Below are positions 36,154-43,135 of a stretch of 64,000 bases of DNA, one piece after another. Source of the DNA: DASTBU01 sp035711845 (lineage in GTDB: Bacteria; Acidobacteriota; Vicinamibacteria; Vicinamibacterales; 2-12-FULL-66-21). The DNA lies in contig DASTBU010000084.1 in the NCBI GenBank assembly GCA_035711845.1, positions 1-64,000 of the forward strand, written 5' to 3'. Under the pieces are notes generated by a model. It worked only from the letters and a program-made list of their open reading frames with translations. It did no database searches and was not told the origin of the DNA. The first letter of the stretch is position 1; each line of letters opens with the position of its first letter. A program made the position numbers and the translations under genes.

Positions 36154-37842
36154 TCAGTCCACTACCCCTTCCATGAACCACCCGCCGTCGCGCCGTTCGC
36201 GAAACAACCTGCACACCGAACCGTCGCTCAGCTCGATGTCCCACTCGTCGCGATCCCAGGGCGCCTCGTGGATCCACCAGGCGCCTGACGATCGCCAGGG
36301 CCCAGCCGCCTGCACGACATGTCCGCCGGGCATGCCGCGCCGATCGATGGCCACGTGCGCCGGGCGCCCGCGCTCGATCCTGACGCGGATCGCAACCGGT
36401 GGACGAAATCGCCGGATGCACGGCATGACCGTCGAACGATCGGGCCAGCGCTGCGGCGATTCGGCGCCGGCCGCTGTTCGGTCGAAGCGGCGCATCTCGA
36501 ACGCGTCGGACTGGTGCGTGTCGAGAAGAACCGGCCGCCCGCAGCGCGACTCTCCCACCAGCGCGCCCAGCCGGGCCGTGAGCGTCGCCAGCGTCTCGAC
36601 CGAGGGAAGGGCCCGCTCGAGGAGCGAGTACTGGACCACTCGTCCCGGCGCCGGATCGATCTCGATCGTGACCTCGTCAATTGCGGCCGTCGGAGGATGC
36701 GATTCCAGATCGAGCAGGAGCAGCGTCCGCAGCACGCGCGCGTCGCGCAGCGCGGCTGGCAGCTGCAGCGTGCGCGTGTGCGTCGATCGATCGACGAGGC
36801 GAAGGTCGAGCCTGATCGCCGCAGCGGCGCGATCGGCCCGCTCGAGCGCCGTCGAGAGTGGATCCAGGAGCCGCGCAAAGACGAACGACAGCGGCTCCAG
36901 CCCGTCGATCGGCCATTCGAGCGCGATGCGCTCGACGAATCGTGGCACGCCAGGATCGGGCACCAGCGGACGCGGATCCACGCCGCGCGCGAGCTGCTGC
37001 AGCGCCACGCCCGCCTGCCCCATCCGCGCGGACAGATCCGCGGCCGGCAACGCCGCGAATTCGCCGAGCGTCCTCAACCCCCAGCGTCGCAATACGTCGA
37101 AGGCCTGCTCGCACGCTGCCCATGCGGGCCATTCCAGGGCCCGGACGGATGCCGCCTGACGCGATTTCTTCCGGAGAATCGTGACGCCGTGCACGGCTGC
37201 CATGAACTGCTGCAGCACCTGCAGGGGCAGGTACGCCAGCGCCGCCGACTCGTTCGCGCTGGCAATCGTCACGGCCTGCCCCGTCATCGACAGCAGTAAT
37301 GCCGAGATCTGGGTGGGCGCGACAGCGACGCGAACCCCCGCTCGCCGCAGCACACTTGCTCCGGCAGCGTCGGCTTGCCCGCCGACCTGGGGGCCCGGCT
37401 TGCCCGCCGAAGCCCCGCTCGACCGCCGTAGCGTCAGCGAAGGGGAAGCAGCGGGGCGAAGGTGGGAGCTCGGCTCGAACTGAGAACTGGACGCTGGAAA
37501 CTGAAAGCCGGGAGCTGTCGAGCATACGGCCCGCACGAGCTCCGCACCCATCATCTCGGGCGGACCGAACAGACGCCCGAGACCGCTGACGTCGAGCACG
37601 ACCGCATCGGCGCCATATCGCTGAATCCGCGGCGAGAAATCCTGCGCGACCTGCGTGATGAGGCCCGGCATCCGCGCGGATCGCAGACACGCGAACAACC
37701 GCGATCCCGGTGTGCCGGTCGCCTCGCGGATTTCCGCAACGGGCCCGGAACCCGGGAGCAGCCGCTCGACCGACGCGAAGACATCCGCCGGCGAAATATC
37801 CGGGATCGACGGCGTGAGATCGTCATAGGACGGGAGGCGCAT
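36154..37842 (-). CDS. imuB: ImuB-like Y-family polymerase homologue (mutasome component)
   Basis: A 562-residue protein of the DinB/ImuB group; ImuB is a catalytically inactive scaffold bridging the clamp and DnaE2. Recognisable are SPRIQRYGADAVVLDVSGLGRLFG, the helix-hairpin-helix LRRWGLRTLGEFAALPAADL and the little-finger region. The usual first ~60 palm residues are absent or replaced; a TTG at about 37698 (giving LFACLRSARM) is an alternative start. Residues about 107-155 are a low-complexity insertion with CCAGCTTCC-type words. One base separates its ATG from the imuA stop, and dnaE2 follows after a foldback element. Confidence 0.85.
   Translation of the reverse strand: MRLPSYDDLTPSIPDISPADVFASVERLLPGSGPVAEIREATGTPGSRLFACLRSARMPGLITQVAQDFSPRIQRYGADAVVLDVSGLGRLFGPPEMMGAELVRAVCSTAPGFQFPASSSQFEPSSHLRPAASPSLTLRRSSGASAGKPGPQVGGQADAAGASVLRRAGVRVAVAPTQISALLLSMTGQAVTIASANESAALAYLPLQVLQQFMAAVHGVTILRKKSRQAASVRALEWPAWAACEQAFDVLRRWGLRTLGEFAALPAADLSARMGQAGVALQQLARGVDPRPLVPDPGVPRFVERIALEWPIDGLEPLSFVFARLLDPLSTALERADRAAAAIRLDLRLVDRSTHTRTLQLPAALRDARVLRTLLLLDLESHPPTAAIDEVTIEIDPAPGRVVQYSLLERALPSVETLATLTARLGALVGESRCGRPVLLDTHQSDAFEMRRFDRTAAGAESPQRWPDRSTVMPCIRRFRPPVAIRVRIERGRPAHVAIDRRGMPGGHVVQAAGPWRSSGAWWIHEAPWDRDEWDIELSDGSVCRLFRERRDGGWFMEGVVD
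37465..37520. repeat. Diverged CCAGCTTCC-word insertion inside imuB
   Basis: Read on the coding strand, the sequence has CAGCTCCCGGCTTTCAGTTT and further CCAGCGTCCAGTTCTCAG words, a worn version of the family at 13874-13953 and 62196-62284. It is in frame and encodes FQFPASSSQFEPSSHL, part of an insertion of about 50 residues not expected in ImuB. Assignment to the family is by eye. Confidence 0.6.
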
Positions 37843-37843
37843 C

Positions 37844-38512
37844 TCAACGCCCCCCCATGGCGCGTGGCCGTAATGCGACACCGTGGAGCAATCGCGCGCG
37901 ATGCGAGGCGCCGGTCCATCGTGCGCGCGACAGGCCGGCAGGCGGCTCCAGCGCGAGGGTGATCCCACCCGGACTTCGCGCCACGCGCTCGGAGGCGACC
38001 AGGAGGGCCACCGTTTCGCTGCCCTCGATCGCGCGGGCGACGCGCAGCCAGGTGGTGAACGGAAACGCGCGCAGCGCGGGCGTGCGCACGTCCGCCAGAT
38101 CCAGCGCGACGACTCCGAACCCGCCAGCCTGCAGCACCAGCATCATGGCCTTCAGCGCGCGGGACGCCTCGCCCGTTTCCCGGATCCAGAGCAGCCTCGA
38201 GAGATCCAGACCCGCCGCTGCAGCCGACGCCGGGTCGAAACGATCGAACGTATCGACGAGCGCCACGAGCTCGCCGCGACCAGCCGCAGCCTCCAGCGTG
38301 TGACTGAGCACGGTCGTGCGGCCCGAGGACCGCACGCCGACGATCTCCGAAAGATGTCCACGCCGGAACCCGCCGCCCAGCACCTCGTCGAGCGCCGCAC
38401 GACCCGTGGACGCGAGATCATCCCCACCACGCCGCTGCTGCCAGGGGGTGGCCGTGGTGAGCGTGCCATCGAGCTTCCGGGCCCGAAGCAGCGATTCGAG
38501 CTGCGCGCGCAT
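37844..38512 (-). CDS. imuA: ImuA-like RecA-fold mutagenesis protein
   Basis: A 222-residue RecA/SulA-like protein, the first gene of the imuA-imuB-dnaE2 cassette. The segments STGRAALDEVLGGGFRRGHLSEIVG and SSGRTTVLSHTL occupy the Walker A region but without a canonical GKT, as is usual for ImuA. Downstream, LLWIRE and VALDLADVR are beta strands of the core. The start is ATG 38512; repeat words form its entire upstream region and the in-frame extension through them is not credible. One base separates its stop from the imuB start. Confidence 0.85.
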   Translation of the reverse strand: MRAQLESLLRARKLDGTLTTATPWQQRRGGDDLASTGRAALDEVLGGGFRRGHLSEIVGVRSSGRTTVLSHTLEAAAGRGELVALVDTFDRFDPASAAAAGLDLSRLLWIRETGEASRALKAMMLVLQAGGFGVVALDLADVRTPALRAFPFTTWLRVARAIEGSETVALLVASERVARSPGGITLALEPPAGLSRARWTGASHRARLLHGVALRPRAMGGR

Positions 38513-38515
38513 TCT

Positions 38516-38634
38516 GTCCCTGGTCCCTTCCGTCCCTGGTCCCTTCCGTCCCTGGTCCTTGGTCCCTGGTCCTTGGTCCCTGGTCCTCGTCCCTGGTCCT
38601 TGGTCCTCGGTCCCTGGTCCTCGGTCCCTGGTCG
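38516..38634. repeat. GTCCCTGGTCC tandem words in the imuA leader
   Basis: About ten imperfect copies of TCCCTGGTCCTTGG/TCCCTTCCG-type words in one orientation lie between the promoter region and the imuA ATG, ending 3 bases before it. On the coding strand they read GGGACCAGGGACC, so they also supply the purine-rich sequence where a ribosome-binding site would be. Same family as 1-97 and 32807-32953. Confidence 0.85.
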
Positions 38635-38673
38635 CGGGTTCACGGACTACGAGCCACGGCAAAAATATTTGAT

Positions 38674-38729
38674 ATTCGCTTTTTATTCGCCTATCGCGAA
38701 GTATAGTGCCGGACCTCGCGACGGATCAA
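38674..38729 (-). promoter_or_regulatory. imuA promoter with candidate SOS-type operator
   Basis: On the minus strand TTGATC (38729-38724), an 18-base spacer and TATACT (38705-38700) form a good sigma-70 promoter. Overlapping and just downstream are three half-sites one helical turn apart: TTCGC at 38675-38679 and 38686-38690, and inverted GCGAA at 38696-38700. The direct pair ATTCGC-N5-ATTCGC recalls the GTTC-N7-GTTC spacing of some LexA boxes. Position suits repression of the mutagenesis cassette. LexA identity is inference. Confidence 0.55.
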
Positions 38730-38780
38730 GGACCCTCGCACCCGTTCGTCACAATCCCTGTAAGTCGCAGCAGTGCTGGC

Positions 38781-38789
38781 TGTTAAGAT
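38781..38789 (+). promoter_or_regulatory. Extended -10 promoter (TGTTAAGAT) of the MFS gene
   Basis: TG-N-TAAGAT lies 9 bases before the GTG start at 38799. No ribosome-binding site is visible in the 9 bases between, so a leaderless or near-leaderless transcript is likely if this box is used. Confidence 0.45.
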
Positions 38790-38798
38790 AGAAAGCCC

Positions 38799-40082
38799 GT
38801 GTCCACACCGTTCGAAGCGAAGGCCCACCCGACCGCAGAGGCCAGCCAGCCGGTTTCGACCCCCTTACGGTCGCCCATCCTGCAACGCGCGCTCGCCGCG
38901 TTTACATATCGGGACTTTCGGGTGCTCTGGATGGGCGCCTTCACCTCGACGGTGGGCACCTGGATGCAGAAGGTGGCGCAAAGCTGGCTCGTCCTCCAAC
39001 TGACCGGGTCGACCCTCTACCTCGGGCTGGACGATTTCCTCGGACAACTGCCCATCCTGCTCTTCACGCTGGTCGGCGGGGTGATCGCCGATCGGCACGA
39101 TCGGAGGCGTCTGCTCCTCGGTTCGCAGTACGTGCAGATGGCCACCGCGTTCACGCTGGCCGCGCTGGTGTTCTCGAACCACGCCACGATCTGGTACATC
39201 CTGACGCTCTCGTTCGTGGCCGGCCTGGCGCAGGCGTTTGGCGGGCCCGCCTATCAGTCGCTGATTCCCTCGCTGGTCAACAAGAAGGATCTGCCGAACG
39301 CGATTGCGCTGAACTCGATCCAGTTCAACCTCGCCCGGGTCGTCGGACCGTTGCTGGCGGGGCTGGCGATGGCCACGCTCGGCGCGGCAGGATGTTTCAG
39401 CCTCAATGGCCTCTCCTTCCTCGTGGTCATCGTCGCGCTCATGTCGCTCACGGTCAGGCACATCCCTCAGACCGATCGCAAGCCGATCCTCCACGAGATG
39501 CAGGGGGGCTTCGCGTACGCCCGCAGCCAGCCGGCCATCGTAGCGCTCACCGTGCTGGCGTTCATGACGACGTTTCTCGGGCTGCCGCTGTTGACGTTTC
39601 TGCCCGTGTTCGCACGCGACATTTTCCACGGCGACATCGGCCGTTACAGCGAGATGATGGCCTACTCGGGCACCGGCGCCGTCGTCGGCGCGCTGGTTGT
39701 TGCGTGGCTCGGACGCTTCCGCCACATGGGGATGGTGCTGCTCGCGGTGCAGGTCGTGTTCGGTGCGCTGATTGTTGCGTTTGCCCTGTCACGCGTTCCG
39801 TGGTGGAGTAACCTGCTGCTGTTCGCGGCCGGTGCTGCGCTCATCTGCGTCTTCTCGATGACGGCATCGCTCGTCCAGCTCATCGTGCCGGACCATTTGC
39901 GTGGTCGCGTCATGAGCATTTACATGGTGGCGTTCAGGGGCGGGATGCCGCTCGGCAGCCTGGCGAGCGGTTATGTCGCCAGCGTGACGTCAGCGCCCGC
40001 CGTGCTCGCGGTCAACGGCGCGCTCGTCTCCGTGGTCGCGATTTACTTTCTCATCAGGGGTCACGGGGTGAGGGAGTTGTAA
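38799..40082 (+). CDS. MFS transporter (MFS_3/EntS-like)
   Basis: A 427-residue major facilitator with about 12 membrane segments. Residues 1-35 are a cytoplasmic tail, then YRDFRVLWMGAFTSTVGTWMQ opens helix 1, and GGVIADRHDRRRLLL is the loop 2-3 signature. The set resembles EntS-type exporters (siderophores or drugs), and the substrate is not deducible. The start is GTG at 38799. It is divergent from the imuA cassette; no local operon partners. Confidence 0.87.
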   Translation: MSTPFEAKAHPTAEASQPVSTPLRSPILQRALAAFTYRDFRVLWMGAFTSTVGTWMQKVAQSWLVLQLTGSTLYLGLDDFLGQLPILLFTLVGGVIADRHDRRRLLLGSQYVQMATAFTLAALVFSNHATIWYILTLSFVAGLAQAFGGPAYQSLIPSLVNKKDLPNAIALNSIQFNLARVVGPLLAGLAMATLGAAGCFSLNGLSFLVVIVALMSLTVRHIPQTDRKPILHEMQGGFAYARSQPAIVALTVLAFMTTFLGLPLLTFLPVFARDIFHGDIGRYSEMMAYSGTGAVVGALVVAWLGRFRHMGMVLLAVQVVFGALIVAFALSRVPWWSNLLLFAAGAALICVFSMTASLVQLIVPDHLRGRVMSIYMVAFRGGMPLGSLASGYVASVTSAPAVLAVNGALVSVVAIYFLIRGHGVREL

Positions 40083-40233
40083 TCGGGTTGGTGGGTGCCG
40101 CGCGGCGGTGCTTCGTGCCGGTGCTTCGTGCCGTGCTCGTGCGCGGAGAGTTGCTGGAGACTGGACCGATGCTCGTCGTCGAAACGCATCGCGTACCGCC
40201 AACGGCCACAGAATCCAACGCCCTGGCTGCACA

Positions 40234-40278
40234 TCTAGCGAGGCTCGCCTCAGACCGTCGCGGCTCCGCCTCGCTAGA
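40234..40278. repeat. Palindromic hairpin (TCTAGCGAGGC arms)
   Basis: Perfect 11-base inverted arms TCTAGCGAGGC (40234-40244) and GCCTCGCTAGA (40268-40278) enclose a 23-base GC-rich loop that contains further GGCTC/GCC words. It looks like a REP-type intergenic palindrome. No T-run follows, so it is not a standard intrinsic terminator, although it could slow transcription from the MFS gene. Confidence 0.75.
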
Positions 40279-40314
40279 TCGCATTGTTTGATAACGCCGC
40301 GCTGACGCGCGGAC

Positions 40315-40374
40315 GGCCTTGACCGAAAACTTGACTCAAAAACCTAGAATCGAGTCGGTCAAGGCCTCTAGGTT
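40315..40374 (+). other. Interlocked inverted repeats, candidate H-type RNA pseudoknot
   Basis: Arm A (GGCCTTGACCGA, 40315-40326) pairs perfectly with A' at 40355-40366. Arm B (AACCTAGA, 40341-40348), which lies between them, pairs perfectly with B' (TCTAGGTT) at 40367-40374, directly after A'. The order A-B-A'-B' is the topology of an H-type pseudoknot with stems of 12 and 8 pairs, loops of 14 and 6 bases, and stacked stems. It ends 31 bases before the ATG of a small lipoprotein gene. It could be a cis-regulatory RNA or a recombination site; neither is shown. Confidence 0.55.
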
Positions 40375-40405
40375 GTCGATCGCGACAGGAACGTGGTGGA
40401 GTTGA

Positions 40406-40804
40406 ATGCCGAGCGGCTCGATAGAGACGGGACGTCACCGCAGAGCGATAGGGCTCCTGCTTGTTGCACTGCTTGCGACTCTCGGCGGGTGCGACGACTC
40501 GCTCGTGGTGTGCCCGGCGATCGCCGTGGCAGGCCTCGACGTGCAGGTCCTCGACAACACGACGTCGCAACCCATCTGCGACGCGACCGTGACCGCCGTC
40601 GAGGGCACCATCTCGGAGCGCCTCGTGGAGAACGCCTGCCGCTATCAAGGAGCCTTCGAGCGGCCAGGCACGTATACCGTGCGCGCGGAGAGGGTCGGGT
40701 TCGCGCCGCTCGAGCTAAGGGGGGTACGGGTGCTGATGAACACCGAAGCGTGCCCCCACGTGGAAACCGTGACCGTACTACTACGACTCCTTCCGAGACC
40801 CTAA
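40406..40804 (+). CDS. Small predicted lipoprotein, function unknown
   Basis: A 132-residue protein with a lipoprotein signal (IGLLLVALLATLGGC, Cys29). The mature part resembles a single beta-sandwich of the carboxypeptidase-regulatory type (LDVQVLDNTTSQPICDATVT, GTYTVRAERVGF), a pattern used for extracellular binding. Four further cysteines could form disulfides. It stands alone between the structured non-coding region and the convergent SGNH hydrolase gene. Confidence 0.7.
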   Translation: MPSGSIETGRHRRAIGLLLVALLATLGGCDDSLVVCPAIAVAGLDVQVLDNTTSQPICDATVTAVEGTISERLVENACRYQGAFERPGTYTVRAERVGFAPLELRGVRVLMNTEACPHVETVTVLLRLLPRP

Positions 40805-40897
40805 TACCCGGGCGGGCGCAGTCGAGCCACACTGCACCGCATCCGGCACCCTGACACCCGGCACGCTTGCAGGCACCCGAAGACCAGGACGTGCCTC

Positions 40898-41524
40898 TCA
40901 GTCCACCTGCAGCAACTCGCGCAGGATCGGCTCGACCCGCTCCGCCATGAGGCGGTATCCCCGATCGTTGGGGTGGATCGAATCGGCCATGAGGTCCCCC
41001 CGGCCCAGGATGTCGTCGAGGACGTCGGGCACGAGGCCAGCACCGGTACGTCGCGCGAGCGCTTCGTACTCGTGGCCGTACGGATCGGAGAACAACCCGA
41101 CGCTCACGCCGACGAGGATGACGGCCGCTCCCCTGCCGCGGATTCGCTCGACGATCTTCCCAAGATGCGCGAAGGTGTCCTCCACCGGCACGCCTCGCAG
41201 GAAGTCGTTGCCGCCGAGCAGCACGATGACGATCTTCGGGTTCCTGGAGAGAACGTCCTGATTGAGGCGGTCGAGGGCGGTCCGTGTCGTATCGCCGTTG
41301 CGACCTTGGTTGAGGATGGGAACCCGCAACCGCGTGGAGAGCACCGAGACGAAGTCGTGGCCCGACGTTGCGCCATGGCCGGCGACCAGGCTGTCGCCGA
41401 ACGCAATGATTGTCCTGCCGCTGGAAGGCTCGACGGCCCGGGGAACACCTGGGCGCAGAAACCAGGCACCCGCCAGCGTGGCGGCCACGAGCAGCGGTAT
41501 GACTTCTCGCTTCGTCAGGCTCAT
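40898..41524 (-). CDS. SGNH/GDSL hydrolase (TesA-like), membrane-anchored
   Basis: A 208-residue esterase or lysophospholipase of the SGNH family with an N-terminal hydrophobic anchor (VIPLLVAATLAGAWFL). Block I is AFGDSLVAGHG, block III GGNDFLRG and block V DSIHPNDRGY, giving the Ser-Asp-His triad. An alternative ATG at 41587 overlaps the DUF2007 gene by 8 bases, which would couple translation. I favour 41524 because the signal starts there. Confidence 0.85.
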   Translation of the reverse strand: MSLTKREVIPLLVAATLAGAWFLRPGVPRAVEPSSGRTIIAFGDSLVAGHGATSGHDFVSVLSTRLRVPILNQGRNGDTTRTALDRLNQDVLSRNPKIVIVLLGGNDFLRGVPVEDTFAHLGKIVERIRGRGAAVILVGVSVGLFSDPYGHEYEALARRTGAGLVPDVLDDILGRGDLMADSIHPNDRGYRLMAERVEPILRELLQVD

Positions 41525-41579
41525 GGGAACAGCCACGGGCGCCGGATGTCCCCCGAACATCGAGCCCCGGATCCAATCA

Positions 41580-41825
41580 TCACGCATCCATCGGTGGACC
41601 GTCGCCTTCGACGATGGCGTGTTCGTTCAGGACCTCGTTGGCCCGATGACGGTCCTCGGCCCGAACCAACAGCTGGATGCCGCCCAGCCAGAGGTGCGGC
41701 CGCAAGCCTCCGCAGTCGTCGCTGCGGATCATGGTGTCGATCCCCGCCGCCTCGAGGGCCGTCCTCGCGACATCGGCCGTGAAGTGATTGAGGTAACTGC
41801 GCACGACGACGAGATCCTGTTCCAT
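41580..41825 (-). CDS. DUF2007 small signal-transducing-like protein
   Basis: An 81-residue protein of the DUF2007 family. LVVVRSYLNHFTADVARTALEAAGI gives the first beta-alpha unit, and GGIQLLVRAEDRHRANEVL the second, a PII-like ferredoxin fold. Function unknown. GGAGG lies 4 bases before the ATG. It sits 79 bases after the GNAT gene and could be read through from the benzoyl-CoA operon. Confidence 0.8.
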   Translation of the reverse strand: MEQDLVVVRSYLNHFTADVARTALEAAGIDTMIRSDDCGGLRPHLWLGGIQLLVRAEDRHRANEVLNEHAIVEGDGPPMDA

Positions 41826-41904
41826 GAGGCCTCCGGCAGGAACGAGGTGGCCCAGCGACGATGCTAGCACGCCCTTCGAAGCGGGGGAGACGCGGATTGG
41901 AGCG

Positions 41905-42417
41905 CTATTCGAGCTCGCTCGTCGGATCGATCCGGCGTTCCAGGCAGAGGCGGCCGGATGGCTGGAACCCTTCGCGTCGCAGGAATGCCAGCAGGTCGAG
42001 GTCGTCCCATGCCACCTCGGTCCGCACGGTCTCGATACGCAGGCCGCCGAGGTTGAGCAGGAGCTGGCGCATCAGTGCGTGGCCGACGCCCTTGCCGTGC
42101 AGCGATTGCACCACGCCGACGGCGTCGATCGAGGCGGACGGCTCGACCAGCCCGTACTCTCCGTAATAGAGCGAAGCGACAAGATAACCGACGACCCTGC
42201 CCTCGTGCTCCGCGACGAGCGACACCTGCAGGGCGGGCTGGCTCAGGGCGCGCCGCAGCAGGAGCTCGAAATAGCGCGGCCGCTTGCGGCCCGACGCCGC
42301 TTCGTCTATCGAGACGACGGCCGGCAGATCCGATTGCCCCATCAGCCGGACGGTCAGGGTCTCCAGCGTGGCCGCGGGATCGGCCGGGAACACTTCCGCG
42401 CTCGAATCGATCGTCAT
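41905..42417 (-). CDS. GNAT acetyltransferase at the end of the benzoyl-CoA operon
   Basis: A 170-residue GNAT-fold protein. The acetyl-CoA loop is VVQSLHGKGVGHALMRQLL (the Q/RxxGxG/A motif) and the beta-bulge segment is HEGRVVGYLVASLYYGEYG. It resembles RimI-like N-acyltransferases. The ATG lies one base after the SDR stop, so it is part of the bcr operon. In Rhodopseudomonas palustris a GNAT enzyme, BadL, encoded in the aromatic gene cluster acetylates benzoate-CoA ligase. A similar control role here is attractive but unproven. Confidence 0.83.
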   Translation of the reverse strand: MTIDSSAEVFPADPAATLETLTVRLMGQSDLPAVVSIDEAASGRKRPRYFELLLRRALSQPALQVSLVAEHEGRVVGYLVASLYYGEYGLVEPSASIDAVGVVQSLHGKGVGHALMRQLLLNLGGLRIETVRTEVAWDDLDLLAFLRREGFQPSGRLCLERRIDPTSELE

Positions 42418-42418
42418 G

Positions 42419-43135
42419 TCAGCCTCCCACAACCTGCCCGCAGTCCACCCGCAGCACCTGCCCGGTGACCGCCGCGCCTCCCGCGCCGCACAGATACAGC
42501 ACCGCGGCCGCGATCTCGTCCGGTTCCGTCAGGCGCCCGAGAAGAGTCTCCTCGATTGCCGCCTGCGTGAATTCGGGCGGCATCTTCCCGGTCAGCGGCG
42601 TGCGCACCCAACCGGGCTCGATCACGTTCACCGTGATGCCGAACCGGCCCACCTCGCGCGCAACCGTTCGCGCGAGCCCAATCAGGCCCGCCTTGCTCGC
42701 CGAGTACGCGGCCGTGCCGAACTTACCGCGCGATCCGTTGATCGATCCGATGAGCACGACGCGGCCGCCGCCGGCGCGCCGCAGCAGCGGAATGCCACGA
42801 TTGAGCAGCAGGAACGCGCCGCGCAGGTTTACGGCCTGCACGCGATCCCATTCCGCAACCGGCGTCTTCCAGACAACCGCGTCGAACGATACCCCCGCGG
42901 CGTGGATCAGGATGTCGAGCCGTCCATGCTGCCGCTCGACCGCCTCGAGGGCAGCCGCGACGGAGTGTTCATCGCGAATGTCCGTTTCCACCCAGAACGA
43001 ACCATCCGGCACCTTCGCAAGATCGAGCGAGCACGGCTCGACACCGGCGGCTCTCAGGTGCGCGAGTATGGCCCGGCCGATTCCTCCGGAACCGCCCGTG
43101 ACCGCGGCCACCCGCGAGGGCACCTGCGTCTCCAT
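42419..43135 (-). CDS. Short-chain dehydrogenase/reductase of the benzoyl-CoA operon
   Basis: A 238-residue NAD(P)-dependent SDR. Cofactor motif VTGGSGGIGRA, structural NAG position HAAG, catalytic Ser in LIGSINGS and YSASKAG with Tyr and Lys. It overlaps the bcrD stop by one base. The pathway product 3-hydroxypimeloyl-CoA next needs oxidation to 3-oxopimeloyl-CoA, and an SDR could do that. Alternatively it may act on a ring intermediate. Substrate is inferred from position only. Confidence 0.85.
   Translation of the reverse strand: METQVPSRVAAVTGGSGGIGRAILAHLRAAGVEPCSLDLAKVPDGSFWVETDIRDEHSVAAALEAVERQHGRLDILIHAAGVSFDAVVWKTPVAEWDRVQAVNLRGAFLLLNRGIPLLRRAGGGRVVLIGSINGSRGKFGTAAYSASKAGLIGLARTVAREVGRFGITVNVIEPGWVRTPLTGKMPPEFTQAAIEETLLGRLTEPDEIAAAVLYLCGAGGAAVTGQVLRVDCGQVVGG

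Larger units (their letters stand above)
40083..40405. other. 323-base non-coding gap with structured elements
   Basis: No coding sequence is supported. The left part (about 40100-40145) has short direct repeats of GTGCTTCGTGCCG. It then holds a hairpin (40234-40278) and a pseudoknot-type arrangement (40315-40374), both listed separately. A GGTGGAG stretch precedes the ATG at 40406. Confidence 0.7.

Noticed and set aside
40234..40278. Intrinsic terminator for the MFS gene
   Set aside because: The stem is perfect but 150 bases from the stop codon and has no T-run on either strand.
40315..40374. Integron attC-like site
   Set aside because: The arms lack GTTRRRY/RYYYAAC core sites and there is no integrase or cassette array.
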